Shown here in pieces: positions 36,849 to 50,900 of a stretch of DNA of 64,000 nucleotides (its first letter is position 1; each line of letters begins with the position of its first letter). The DNA comes from Psettodes erumei. Its lineage: Eukaryota > Chordata > Actinopteri > Pleuronectiformes > Psettodidae. Where the stretch lies: contig JAFBJZ010000874.1 of assembly GCA_016785225.1 (NCBI GenBank), positions 2,969,501 to 3,033,500 on the forward strand, read 5' to 3'. Position numbers and translations under genes: made by a program. The notes under the pieces are model-generated. The model was not told the origin of the DNA. It made no database searches and saw nothing but the letters and a program-made list of their open reading frames with translations.

Positions 36849-38865
36849 ATGAGTTGCCTCGATGTGATGTACCACCAAAGCTATGGAGCGCACTACCTCC
36901 CTGCAGCGGCTTACAAGGCGACGTATTATAACCACCATCACCAGCAACAACAGGTGAGCTACTCATCATTGAACTTTTACAACTACTGCGGGGTTCTGAG
37001 ACAAAATAACCTTAACGAGAAGATTTATCTTTCAAATTCTAACTCATTATTAGTCATTTGAGAAGAATGCATTACTTCCACATGGGCCCATGTGACCTAG
37101 TTTATAATGTTTTTTAAACAATAGGTATTAATGACACTAACAAACATTTTGAATAATAAGAACCAAATCAGCCCTAATCATCCCTTCATTTTTTGTCAAG
37201 AGGTTTTGTCCCTGGCTAACTTGTGTTCAGAGAACCACCTCAAACTTTCTGTTAAACACACACCTCTTAACTCCAATTTCAGTTTTGAATAATTAAATTC
37301 CAGTCTGGGGCTCGGCATTCACGTCAGGTCAGGCGTAATGACACAGAACTATTAATCCTGTGGTCAAATGGTGATGTAATGACAGCCAGTCAGTCACTCA
37401 GGAATGTGGATGAGGCACATTGAGCTTTACAAGTAGTTGGAATGCAGTATGGGAAAAAAGAAACTCTATTTTCATACAACATCCAAGCTGCTCCTGTCTA
37501 AAATAATTACTTGTATGTAATGATAAAAAAATAATATTTTACTTAATGATTATAATGAAAGTAAAGTCCAGTTTTACTGTGTGTAAAGATTTTTGTTCTA
37601 TTCAAACGTGGTTTATTCGTGGGTGGATCAGTTAGTTAATGTCGTTCTTTCTCTCCCTCCAGAAGAAGCTGAGTGTTTACAGTAAGATGCAGGAGTGTAT
37701 GGAGCAACAGCAGCAAGGAGGAGGAAGAGGGATGCTGTCCAGGGATCAGGGCCTGCGGCATGGTCCCGGAAATGAGTCAGGCGGCAGATCGACGTCCCAT
37801 TCAGAGCTAAAGGATGGTCCTCAACCAGCAGAGGCAGAGTACTTGAGCTCCCGGTGCGTTTTGTTCACGTACTTCCAGGGCGACATCGGTGACGTGATAG
37901 ATGAGCATTTCTCCCGAGCTCTCAGTCAGTCCAGTACCTTCAACAGCGAGACCAAGCCAATCAGAGTGACTCAGCAGTCTGCTTCAGCCACTGCCGGCTT
38001 ATGGAAAGGTGAGAGGGGCAAATCTGACATTATATCCAGAGAGTAAAGAGCTTACTTACTTGGTTAAATCATCTAGGTTTTTTATAAAAGCACTTACAGA
38101 TTTGAAATTGATAAGAGCATGTGGTGTGAAAGTGCTGAAGTCACTGTGATGTGTTTGTTTCAGATGGTGGTTCTCCCACTGAGGGCCAAAGCAGTTCAGT
38201 TTGGAACAGCAGCACCTATCCATCCCAGACCAGTACCAGCCTCCCATCTGTCTCTGTTTCAGTCCACCCAGACTTTCCCCAAGCCCCGTTCCCTTCAACC
38301 ACCCAGATGGAGCTCTGTGGGCTGGCCACGTGCTCTCACAGGCCACCCTCCCACCACCGGCAACCCTCCCCGACAGCTGGACCTACAGCCTGAACCCCCA
38401 GAGCACAAGTGGCTACCCCAATGTCCACGACGTCTACCATCCTCACGCCCACACCCACATCCACTCTCGGCACCACCACCACCCAATGCTCCATTCATAC
38501 CCAACCCACGGCCCAGCACTGGATCCCAGGTTTAATCCTCTGCTGCTGTCTGGTGTTAGGAACCAGAACCAGTCATCTGCCAGCACGGGGAGCTCCCCAC
38601 ATAATGAGGGGGTGAAGACAGAGATGGATCCCAGCAGCAACAGTCCTGTATCATCTACCTCTGTTGCCTGGACCCCCTCGGCCCTACACGGATCTCTGGA
38701 GGCATACGACTCAGGTAGATACAACAAAACAATGCTGCTGTATAAATTTGTCAGACTTCATGTGTAACTTGTGCAATAAGTTGAAATTTGACATGTTTTT
38801 TTTTCTTTTTGTCTTTCTCTGCAGCTCTTGATCAGACCAAAGCAAAGATGTCAGTTTGGTTCTAA
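36849..38865 (+). CDS. vgll3: VGLL3, vestigial-like TEAD cofactor (4 coding exons, apparent 1-bp frameshift)
   Basis: Seen: exons 36849-36953, 37663-38008, 38164-38714 and 38825-38865, all GT-AG. It begins MSCLDVMYHQSYGAHYLP. The TONDU domain at about residues 90-124 contains SSRCVLFTYFQGDIGDVIDE, the TEAD-binding segment. The C-terminal half has a His-rich run (HIHSRHHHHPM) and ends KMSVWF. Known: VGLL3 lacks DNA binding and works by docking on TEAD factors; in Atlantic salmon the locus is linked to age at maturity. Odd: exon 3 enters in one frame (through SVSVHPDF) but its conserved remainder, from LSPSPVPFNHPDG on, is in another. The joined coding length is 1043 nt, one short of a multiple of three. 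Read literally it stops at 38391-38393 (about 226 residues against an expected ~347). Exon 4 is in phase only with the shifted frame. Confidence 0.93.
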
Positions 38866-39396
38866 CTGATGTACTGAAAAAAGACAGAGTATCAGTTCAT
38901 ACCAAAAAGGATCTAATATGTGGCCTTATCAATGTATGGCTGCAACACCAGCACTGTATTTTAAATGTAGATAGAGAATGCTAACTGTAGCTTAGACTCT
39001 TGAGTCCTGCACTGTCCACACAACTTATTATGGAGATGAACTCAGGCTTTGGACTTAAATGACAGTGATCTAAAGCTCTGGCTGCAGGTCAAGACCTTTA
39101 AAGAATGATAAAAACAGACTACTGGCTTTAAGGATGGGAGGCCTCCTCTTCTCTGTCGGCACAAAACTCTTTCTGATGCAATGTGAGACCAAGCGGTTCT
39201 GTTTCAAGAGCTTGATTTTGATCCACATTTTGTTTTGTACAGTAAATGTCTGTTGATGACTGTGTGTGTGTACAGTTTTGCCCTTCTAAGTTGTTGTTTG
39301 CTGGATGACTTCTGCTAATTTGTTGCCTGAATGCTACTTTTACTAGTTTACCTTTGCGGAATGTGTAGTGTAAATATTGATACTTTATGTTTAAGA

Positions 39397-39402
39397 AATA
39401 AA
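39397..39402 (+). terminator. vgll3 poly(A) signal
   Basis: AATAAA about 530 bases after the vgll3 stop codon, in an AT-rich 3' UTR without other strong signals before it. Confidence 0.55.
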
Positions 39403-42400
39403 GTTGTTAAACTGTATTTGCAAAAACGAGCTCTTTTTTTAGACGTTTGTTTAATTAATTCCAAACAAATATGTGGAATGCAAGCAGAAATGGACGCTTC
39501 CAACTAAATTTATCACTAAAAATTATTTTCTACTTATAATTTGCTGGAGAAAAATCATGTTTCTAAGGGGTAGTATATGCTTTGCACGCCCTTGTGCAAA
39601 AAGTTAAAAAGTTTCCATTGCATCCCAAGAAAGGGTAGTCACTTAACCTTAATGCAACTCTCAACACGCTGATGTCAAGCATTCCACACACGCTGATCTG
39701 CTGCTCATGTTTTTTCCTTCTTTTGTTGTGGTTTAATTGCATCTCAGCTCCAGGGCCTTTTTCATTCTTTCACAAAAATCTAAATTTAGAGGGGCAGATA
39801 CCAAACCTAATAAAACTAAAGCATCAGCTAAGTTACCTGGTCAACGTATATATGAGGCCGTTGTTATTACAAGGTAACATACATGTAACTTAATGAAATC
39901 AAAACAATATCTTAAAAAATGTTAAGCCTTTAGCCTGGGCTGTTGCAGGAAATAACAATACTCATGCTTTTGGTTGCTGCAATACTCAATAACATCAGAG
40001 CAGCAGGTATAAAGGCTGCCAAACAACATATTGTACCTAACATGAGCTGAAAGGTATTACCAAGGGAAGTGGGTTGCATTCCACAGATGGCTATTGGAGG
40101 GTACCACGACAGGTCTGTTGTCTGTCTCCACACAAACACAAGCATAAAAACACACACAATCCCAGACTGATGATCACACACCAAAGAATGCATTTCCCGT
40201 CTGGGCAGGAAGTCCAGGACAGTGGCATGCTGCTCTCACACACACAGACACACACACAAAGGTACCAGGTACCACAGCTACATTTTTGTTTGGCTTGAGT
40301 TTATTGAACTTTTTAAAAAATATTCTGTCAAGCGTTTGAATGAATATCTACACTATATTAACGATGAGGAATGGATGGACTGATCACAGCACATAGTGAA
40401 TTCTGAAACTGAACTCTGAATAAATACATCTTTCTCAGTTTGGGCTGGTGCCCGGACTAGCCTTTTTCGTACCCATCCTGACATAATCAACAGCTGGCAT
40501 GGCTGTGTGTGTGGTGAATGGTCTGACCAGGTGGTATAGTCAGCAGGAGTAGCCCACTAGAATTCCAGCCTCCTCTCCCACATATCTCATTCTAAAACTC
40601 TACTAACAACTAGGACTCCAAATCTGGACCTCAGCAGCTGTGTTTCTGTCCAAAGTGTCAAGACGTCATGACACATGGAAGTTCAAAAAAGATAGATGGG
40701 ATATGTAACTCTGAATTGATGATATTTGTTTATTATGAACTCCTCGACCAGCTGTTTCAGTGTTACCCACACACCAGAGAGCAATTTGTGGCAGCAGCAA
40801 TCTCTGGATAGGGAAGGGGGAATCACATAGCACTGATGGGTCCCAACAGACAAAACATGCAAAACTGATCACAAAAAAGAACTTCAAACTAATAACTGCA
40901 GCACACTTTCAGGTTTTCAAGGGCTTAATTTTTGCACTTCTTGGATTCTGACTACCTGTGTTCCGCTGCCTATTTGTGCAGATCCAGTACCTCTCATGGT
41001 ATAAAAAAAATGATAACGTGGAATAATAGGCTATATATGATTTTATCATATTTTTAGACCAAGTTTCAAGCAATTTAATATTCTTTTTTAGTCTACTTAG
41101 GTTACTGTAGTTAATAATATTAATTTAATTGATCTAATCTGTGGCGAAAGCAAGTGAATGCTGGGTAATTAGGCCACTACACATAGAGAAAAAGAAAAGG
41201 CTAACAGCTGCGGGACAGTCAGATCAATTAATGAGGGTATTATAAGTGTTAAACTGCAAAGTAAAAATGTCAAAAAAGTTAGTGAAACTTATTATCCTTT
41301 TTCAAAAAAAAAGAAGCGTCACCTGGAATGCTTCTAAATGAGCCAGGGTAGCAACAAACTGGGGCAGTAGCAGTGCTAATGCTAATGTTAGCAAGCGCAA
41401 ATGAAGACGGCAGTAGCTAGCAGCTAGTGAGGTTCATGAACAGGAACAGGGGACTACCATAGCAGCAGGAGATGTGTTTTTGTTTTTCTTAAGTTTGGTT
41501 AAGAAACTGGAGGGTTAGCTCAAGGGAGCGGTTGCCTGATAAAATTGGATATAACATGTTCACTGAGCAGTTGAAGGTGCTTTAAGTACAGGACTTTCCT
41601 CAGACATGCAGAGTACAAGCTCTGGACAGCTAGACAAGGTAAGCACCCATTTGTGTATTAGTAGGCCACTGTCTAAATTGGTTTTGTTGGGCCTTGATGC
41701 CACTCTTTTAATATATATAGAATTCTGTTCAAGTGTCACAGTACCATGACCCCGAACCTGAAACAGCTAAATGGAATTCAGCCATCCATCATGTTATTAT
41801 TTACGGCTGTGCTTTTATATTACATGTCGAAATGTCTTCTGTGGAATCAGTCCCACTTTTAGATTCCTTTAAAAAACATGATTATCAAGGTAAAAAGAAA
41901 CAAAGTGCTGCACCCCTTCTTCAAAGTCATCCAGTCTTTGCTGCGATTTTCATGTCAAAGAGGTTTGTCCATTCGGAAAATGTGTCGGCTCACACACAAT
42001 GTTTATAATGGTATGTAATGATTAAATTAGCTGTTTTATATTTTATCTGATCATCCTAAATCAGATTATTCAGTTTCAGAGAAAAATGGAAAAAAGATTG
42101 AAGGGTCTAAACATTTTTTCAGCAGTATTCTCTCCTCTGCTTTCCTTCAGTGCCCCTAATTAGCATTAGCATGTAGCCTCTGCATCAGCATGTAGTGCAC
42201 TTACTGTATATGCTAACAGGCATCCCACTGGCAGCCTTGGAGAGTCACCACAGGCACTTCCACTGCAGGAAGAACACAAAAAGTACAGAAACACGGGCCT
42301 GAAAGCTGACTAAAACTGAATTCATACGTCAGTTATGAATACCCAATTATGCCCGACATTTAGGAAATGTTGCATGTGTAACATTAGTTAGTGATTAAAG

Positions 42401-43290
42401 TTTAAATAGCCAAAGCTTTGTGCTGATATTCAGGCTATTCAGTACAATAACTGATGATACCAGCAGTTCAAACCTACACTTATGTATGGCAAACAAACCC
42501 AGTTAAAAGAACACACGCGCACACACACACACGCACACACACACAACCAGGCTTCCATGCACGTGATACATCAAATGAGAAATGGTTGAATCTGAAGCCA
42601 ATCTGGGGCTTTGGATCCTCATCTCCTCGTTGCCATGATTGCCTCTTTTGTGACCAATATTTATTTCCTTTTTGCAGCAGGGAATTGCATTCGTTTTAAG
42701 AGATGACCGAAAATAAGTTTTATTGTCTCTTTTATTTTCGTGGAATTCGCATTTTCTGCTGACCCTGTTTGAACCTGTCATGATGCCAGCTCGGACTGAA
42801 TGTCCTACCATGGCTGCCCTCAGCCTGCGAGTGCAGGGGAAAGCTGGGATGGGAAGAAGGACAAGTGTTTTCCAACCCTTCATTTTCTGAACACTAAACC
42901 AGAAGACTTATTACTGGCAAAGGCCAACAAAGTCAGTCCGCATCCTCCGAGTTATTGGCTCCAGTGCTGTATACACCATTTAGCCGCAACATTAAAACCA
43001 GTAACTGGTTTTTAGATTTGAAATGGCTATTATTTTTGCTATTTTTGCAAATCAGTCTCCAGTCTTCAGTCCTCAGTCTTCTAAACCCAGACAATAGTGA
43101 AAACAAGTTTTCTCAAACATAATGTAAAACATTTGTAGTTTTCATAATGGCACTCCACATTGCAAACTAGCATTATTACTCAAAAAAGCAATGAAATCTT
43201 GCTGTCGCACAGGATGAGGTGACTGAGGACTAATATAGCAGATAGCTGATCCTGCAGTGTGATTCATGTGATTAATTCTTTTCAGGTTTT

Positions 43291-43340
43291 TGAACTGAAC
43301 TGAATTGAAGTGAACTGAATCGAAGTGAGCTGCACTGGGC
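43291..43340. repeat. Degenerate 10-bp tandem repeat
   Basis: Five units of the type TGAACTGAAC / TGAATTGAAG, diverging to the right. Confidence 0.7.
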
Positions 43341-45591
43341 CGAGTGCTGAAGGAACAGCGGGAGCAGGGGAGACACAAAACAGATGCTGAAAGAGAGAAG
43401 CGACCTGAAGGAGGCTAACCCCCAACGAAGAAAGAGAGGGAGAAGGGAAAGCTGATCAGTCATAACATGGCCTGGTTACACATTCCCGAGTAATTGAGCG
43501 GATGATTGGTCTCACAATCAGCAACATAACGCCAGCTGTCTGAACGAAAAACTGTTTAAATACAGAGATCGGAGAGGAGAGGAGAGGAGACATAAAAAAA
43601 GAACAATAACAGAGGTATATGGCAGTCATGATCTGTCCTCCCGCTCCATCGCAACCTTGCACTCCCTTTCTGACTTCAAACGTCTTTCTCACACTTCCTG
43701 TGAGCCGCCTCCACGCCTGCAAATCGCAGGGGTAATTAGAGCTAATTTGCCCGCCTCATGCGAGTATTAGGGGTGTTAGGGGCATTAGTGAAAGGCTCAG
43801 CTTTCACCACTCTGTTTGTGTCAACAGGGCGGCCTAATGAAGCATGCTGGGAGTGTCGCACACCACTCGTCCTGCTGATTGCGCCAAATTCGCCAAGTCG
43901 TCTCTGGTTTAAATTCTACCCGATTCCTTGTTAATAAACGGTGGGGAACACCCACGGAGAAGAGAGGCCTGAGAACCAGACAGAATATCCTCATGTAGTA
44001 TCAGTGTTCGATCAAAGTTTTTTGTTTTTTTAACCTTTCCCATCTGAACTCCCAATTACAAATGGAGTGCTGTGGGTCCAGTGAACAAATCGCATTCAGC
44101 TAGGACTAACATTAAATCTCAATCAACAAAGTTTTGTAATCAGATTAGATCGTTAGAGTTTCTTCTAATTTGACTTTTAATTTACTTTAAATTGGGTTAA
44201 GCGATAATGACACCGTGGAGAGGAAAAGGGTCACAGCCTGAGAGAGGAGGCGGTAAAAAGCTGCTGGGGACATTACAACGAAATCGAACAGTTGGTGTTA
44301 ATGTGAAAATGTTCACACATTTGCTTTTTGCAGAACATAACCTGCAGATGAGACCAGATGTCAAATGTTGTTCATCTTTTGAATTTAACATCAACTTCCT
44401 CTCTGATCTTCGGCCACCAGATCAGGTGCATCTTTGAAATCATCTAGAGCCGCAGCGATTGCTTTTTGAAGGCAGCGCAGCAGTGTCACTTCATAGAATG
44501 GACACGGCATTAGCAAAGTGGCGTATTTGCACATCAAGCAGAGCAACATTAGCATTCATTTGGAGTTGCGTTGGCGTCCACTTGATGGATGTAAGTCCGG
44601 TGTTCGCTCTCCTCGTCGCTCTGCTTTCAGCGCCTGAGATAAAGCATCTGGCTCTTTCGCCGTTACATGCTCCTCTTTGTTCTCCACCAAGTCAGCGAGG
44701 CAATTTGCGCAGCCTCCCAAACGCGTTGGATGCAACATTCAGGATGGGAGCAGACAAATAAAAATACTTGTGAAGCTGAGTTTTTTAACTCATGTTTCTT
44801 CACAGCTGCAGCAGTAAGGGTAACGAGAGCGCAGCGTGGTTTCACCGCTTCAGTGACATCTGCTCGCTGTGTTATTTTCTCACAGAAAAGGGAATACGCT
44901 GCGCAATTGTATGGCTTCGCTTTTATCACTTTAGGATGTTTTAATTAGAACTTAATTAGAACACACACCCCCCACCCATCCACCCACCCACCCACACACA
45001 CACAGCAGGCATTTCCAGCTGTTTCTACAGGGCTGGTGTTTACGTGTGCCGTTACCATGTGGCGTGAGCGGGGAAGCATTCGCGCAGGTCCACGATCCTG
45101 AGCGTGGCGAGGCGGGGAGGTCTGCCGCGGCTCCAACAGGCAAGGGCAGCCTGTTAAATCAAAGTTCAATACGCAGATGCACCGCAGGGAAAGATCAACA
45201 CTGACGCCTGTTTACAATGAACATCCACCCGTAACAGAGGCCAACCGCATTCCTCTGCCTGCCCACATACGCCACTACCGGTTTCCCCTCTCTCTGGATG
45301 TTTGAGATGTTCTTTTCCTCTCTCATAATGGGAAATATAAACAGATATCAGAGCAGCTGATACTAGATGCAGGCTTAAGTAGCTGGAGGGTCACAGGAGG
45401 CTCTGTCTTTTTTGGCACTTCCGCTGAAAAATAATGACCCTCGGCTACGAGAAAAACCAATAAAGCTTTCGTGGGTTTCCGTTTCTTTCTGATTGTCCAC
45501 ATTATGCAAGGACTTTTGCTGATTGGCAATTTACTAAATTAGAAACCCTCTTCCATCACAGGGAGAGGCCCTCCATTCATAAAGGCCAGAG

Positions 45592-45610
45592 CAGCAGCAG
45601 CAGCAGCAGC
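45592..45610. repeat. Short (CAG)n repeat
   Basis: About six CAG units in non-coding DNA. Confidence 0.85.
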
Positions 45611-46999
45611 GGGTTGTTTCTGTCGGCTCTACTCTGGGTAACGTGCCAGCAACCACAGAGGCCAGTACATAGCTGTCATTCCACCGCTCACTGGAAGCAC
45701 ATTTAGCAACCAACACCTGTTTCCCCTGCTCAGTCTCCACTGCAGGCCGCTCCGCCTGCGTCGAGCCGGGATTCGACTCTTACGGCTGCTATTCCTGGAA
45801 TGTAGCGAACAGACTATTTTTATTGCCAACACTAACAGTGGTAGTTAGCCCGCTCCAAGCTGTGACAGCAAAATATTCAGCAACATTTCACAGTCCGGGC
45901 CTATAGGATGTTAAATCTCTCCTGTGGAAGCAGTATGGCAGTCACACATGTGAATTAGAGGCTCCTTAATGGGACAATTTCACGCACACTACTTTTTTTG
46001 GAAACAGTTTGGAGGTATATTTGAACAGAAATAACTCATTCTAGCTAAATTACTCTATGGATTAACAGCAACTCAAGAGCAGCAGTCTTTTAACTTCTTA
46101 GAGTTCAGCTGGCCTGGCCAAACGACACATCTTGAGAAATGTTGATGTTGATGGCAGAGGTATGTGAAGTATCTCAGGATGACTTGGAAACAAAAACGGC
46201 ACTTTTTATTTTCACGCTGACGACACAAGATGACGTAAGAATTGTGACTCCGTTGGTGCAGAATCATTTGGAAAGGAGCGGCGAACACACAGTTACCGAG
46301 CAGCGGGGAACCCCTCGCTCTGCCACCTGCCTGTCAATCATCCCGGCCTGTGTTATGTGACCCTACCTGCTGCTACTGTCACGTGCTGCCCATGATGACC
46401 ATACCACACATACCAGAGCCACAGAGGGGCATTCCTGGACAACTGACCCACATTGTTGTCGCTGTTGTTTTTGTATTAATCTTTGTTTGTCAAGAGAAGC
46501 AGGTTTCCACTGAGGATTAGATCAGCTAAAGATGGTTTCCTGCGGAGTGGGGGGTGGGGGTGGGGGGGTGGTGGTGGTGAGTGAAGACAGTTGAGGTTGA
46601 GAGCACAGATCGTCACAAATGGCATGAAAAAGGCTACTCGGACCAGTGGCAATCCGTTCAGGGCCTCATCTCCTCATCATCTTTTCGATGGTCATCCCGG
46701 TGCTTTGCACATTTTCACAACCACATTGGGAGAGAAAGTTTTGGAAAATTACCCCGAGGAGACTTGAAAAAACAGATAATGAACCTATCCGGCTATTGCT
46801 GCCCGGCCCTGTGTCCCTTATAACTAAAGACACAGTCCACATTCAACAGTTCTGTACCTTGTGGACATATTACACTGATTATACAAAAAAGAAATCAGAT
46901 TATTAGATTAAACTGATCATTTCAGATAGCTGGAATCACTTATCTAAATTACATCAGCAGTGGCATTGCTGTTGACAGACTTCACAAACGGAACCAGAA

Positions 47000-47005
47000 G
47001 CATGC

Positions 47006-47048
<43 letters not shown>

Positions 47049-47897
47049 TGATCATGTCAGTAGACAGTGTAATCTGAGGGATAACATGGTGCTTATCCAT
47101 CTGATCCCCCCACCTCCCTGGGTTCTGACAGGTTGACACCCATCATTCTGCACATTAACTCTCCCTAATTGGCAGGTAATTCCCCACTCCCCCACCGCTC
47201 CTCCACTGTTCCGCCATTGTCCTCCTACTTAGCTCCCACTGTCTGAGTCCTTACCCACCAACCTAGCCAGGCACCCTGCGGCCAAAGGGCCGCTCAGCGG
47301 GACGCCTTGTCCGAGCCCAGAGGCCCAGCGGGTTGTGTCACTGTAACCCGGGGAGGTGAAGTTGGGAGCTTCCTCTGTGATGGGGACCCCCATGCCGGGA
47401 AGCTCTCCGCAAGGCTGACAGGCGGGCCGGCCCCTAAAAAGTTTCAACCTGTCAGCATCAGCTGCCCACCCTCCCCTTTACCCACACGCATCTCTCAAAT
47501 CATAGGAAGTCAGGATTGAGTTCTGAGGTGGCGTTTGCCCACACTTTAAAAAAAAAGAGCGACATTGCAGATCACTGAAAACCTCTCAAGTTACACAGTT
47601 ACAGTTTAATGTCCACACAGCCCAACTCTTTAACAGGTGAAGCTTTATCTCATTCTTTTTTTCTACTTCTCTATCTCAAACACACACATTCCAGCTCTAC
47701 TGTAGCTCTCACCCTACCCTGACAGTGATTGACAGGTGTTTGCAGAGTCACTCTGCAAAGTCAGACATGAGACATATGGGAGTCCCACCCTCCTGTCATG
47801 TCCGCCCTCCCATGAGTCTTTTGTGGCTGAGGTGGAGGTGGCAGGAGCAGTCAGGAGCTTATCAGAGCAACAGGAAGAGGAGAACATACTCCCTCCC

Positions 47898-47963
<66 letters not shown>

Positions 47964-50900
47964 ACAGTGTTTGTCTCCCTTACAGGAACAGCCCAGATGC
48001 ACTAGCGCTGTCGACCCCCCTGGGAGTGTGTCTGCTGTCATTAACTTCCCAGACTTCCGGTGAGGGGGGAGCTTCCCCTTGCTCCCGCCCCCCTCACAGG
48101 TGACTCTCACCGGGGGCTCCATGCTGGGAATGCCAGCCTCTCTGCAGGAAGTCTCCATCCTGTCAACACAGCTAGCTGGAGGACACGGGGATGAAAGCGA
48201 GAGGGACAGAATTTTCCGTATATGTATGTTCATGATTTTAACATGATGCGCCACATGCTGATGAGAAAATAGCACAGGTGCATGTATGTGTGTGCTCGTG
48301 ATGTTTTTGCGCCTTTTTTTCTGCACGTTTGCGTGTGTTGTCATCTATAGTTTTTAGAGGTTTTGCGTGTTTGTTGTGAGCGTTGAATACAGACACGTGC
48401 ATTGTTAATGTTGCATCTTTATCTGTGTATGTGTGGTAGGTTATTTTTTATGTGTATGTGTGTGTGTGTGTGTGGTGGGGATGGTGGTGGGGCTCTGTGG
48501 AATGTGTGTGTGATATAAAGGCTCTCTCCTCGCGCCACAATAGCGTCTTTGACAGGCGGGAGAAGGGAAGGCTTTGTTTGGTGACACCACACAGTGTTGT
48601 GAATGCCCGACATAGCTGCCATTCCTCTCTCTATGCCCTCCGCCAGGCTACTGGCTTATCAGGGATTCCTCTCCTTTCTATCTGCCCACGCACACCCCTC
48701 ACTCTGTGTGTGTGTGTGTGTGTAAGTGAGGGAAAGAGTTTGCGAAGCAGAGCTGCTCACACCAAGGGAAATGCAAATGAGCTCTTGAGGAGAAAAGACC
48801 CCTCTGTTTGATTACATATTTCCCCCCAATCTTTTCAAATAATCTCAAGTAGTTGGCTTGCATGGATTCAATGTGATTTGACTGTGTCCTACAAAGGAAA
48901 TGACTTAAAATCACGATAAAGCGATCGTAGTGATGCCAATGCAAAGAAGGATATTGATCATGGCGCCGATGAAGCAGGGTCTCCTTTTTCTGAACCGATG
49001 GCTGGAATTGGTGCAAAGCTCGGTGCACAGAAGGCCATGGGAACAGTTTTTTAAATCATTTTTCTCTCAAGGCACACTTTATAACTGCTCAAAATAGGCA
49101 TGGTGTTTTAATAAAATTAGTAAATGAATCTAACCACAAGTGCACGGTATATGCAGTAACTTTTTGCTTTTCCCAACCTTGGCTTTACATTAGAATTTGA
49201 GCCATTCTAAAACGTGTGCCTTTCTTCCCTGCAGAGACAGGCAGCCCAGCAGTGAGATCAAGCTTTGGATGGTACATAGAGTCCTCAAGTCTCTCTAATA
49301 TAATATAATATAATATATAATTTCATATGTTCAGACTGAGGCCACACGGGCACTCAACATTAGGAGCAGCCTCTTTGCCGGCCATGAATAAAGCTGGATG
49401 ATTCTGTGAAACACTGGCTTATTTTGCAGTACTCCTTGATTGGTACATGTTTAGGAGGATTGTTTGTTTTTAAAGTGATGGTTTTGAGTCAGTCAGTTTT
49501 TTAATCTGCGGTGGAGTCGGGTCAGTACGCTCCCACTTTGGAGAGGCAGAGAGGAGCAGTGACTCAGACAATGAGCCCTGTTCTGCACAGCAAAGCACGC
49601 TGACTGAGCTCTGTTGCAGATAATAAACCGACCTTACATCAGTCCCTCATACAACCCCACGCCGAATAATCCAAACTATCACTTCCTTATTAACTGTCTT
49701 AATAGATCTCCTCCCTCATAGAACCAGGTTTTGCAGTCAGCGTGCCCGCCTTTAGCAGACTTCAGGGACGCACCGACCACTTGGGTGGGTGTGAAGCAGC
49801 TGCTGTGGTCAAACTAATCATCGGGTAAAGTGGATGAATCGAGCAGCGACTGGAGAAACGGCGCTGATTGCGCAAGCCGAAACTCCTCTGGCAGGCTCTT
49901 CCAGAGTTCATACTTTCTCTTCTCATTTCCCTTCCTCTAATCCTCCTCTCCCATCGTTCTGTTTATCTCACAGCTCCACGGCGAAGTAGTGCCGCGGTGA
50001 AGAGCTCGTTCTCCTCTCTGCTTTCAGTAATCATTCCGGCTCTCACGCTAACGTAGCGGTTGCCAGGAGGCCTGATACCAAGATTAAAGCAGGTATGGTG
50101 CCCACATGTGCACAAATTAAGGGAATTCAATACACATTAACTCATAGACACAAACATACAGCTGTTTCTGTGTTTTCAATGCCAGGGTGTTGTCTTTGAT
50201 GTGTTTATGTGAGCTTTGACACGCCTTACAGGGGCTTGCCAGCAAAAGTACATCAGCAATTGCATCTACATCAGTTTCCTCAGTCGTCTTTTTAAACACA
50301 GAATCACTTTTTTCTTGATATTAATTACATTCATTGCATTTCAAATTTGAAATTTTGGATGAAATATCACAATTTTGTGTTCATTATTTCCAGGCAGCAA
50401 ACAAACTCCTGATTCAGCTAGCAGCAGAGCCTTAACTTAAATGATGGTCTCCAGGTCTCCCGACAACTTGCTGACACTGGCGATCAGGGGGACAGCTTGA
50501 AGGGTGAGAAATGACCTCCCTGAACTGAAATTCAGTTGCCTGTTATTACATTTCGCACCAGCCGTAAGCTGTCTGTAAAATCACTATGCTTCAACACAAG
50601 GAGGCACCTAAAGTTAAAGGGTATGACACTTCCCTGGGCCACTTTGGAGTTGTTTCCTCAGGCTTGAGGCCATTTCTTATAAGCCTACAGCCGTAAAAAG
50701 TCAGGGTTTGGATGTCAGCTTATCTCCATCTGGTGGTGAGATGGATCAGACTGAAGGGGGAGGCTGCCAGACAAGGCTTGGTGCACCCAAACATCTGCTG
50801 GGAGACCGAAGAGGTCTTGAGAAATTATGGTTATGACTCGTAAGGTTTCCCAAAAACTAACTGGTGAGTCACAAGGGAATGGCAGGATGTTACGCTAACT

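Larger units (their letters stand above)
39403..47000. other. Gene-free region 3' of vgll3, left part
   Basis: No gene recognised. Includes a possible spliced frame at 41606-42008 (weak), a 10-bp-period tandem repeat at 43291-43340, a CNE-like segment at about 43.73-43.90 kb, a short (CAG)n at 45592-45610 and a G-rich run at 46547-46580. Confidence 0.5.

Noticed and set aside
36435..36931. Long overlapping frames around the vgll3 start
   Set aside because: They lie in the GC-rich promoter and leader; the vgll3 frame from 36849 explains the coding signal.
38201..38767. A separate 188-codon gene
   Set aside because: It is vgll3 exon 3 in the frame that follows the apparent deletion, running on into intron 3.
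47862..48344. 160-codon minus-strand frame
   Set aside because: Its C-terminal part is microsatellite, the rest has no similarity, and there is no exon structure.
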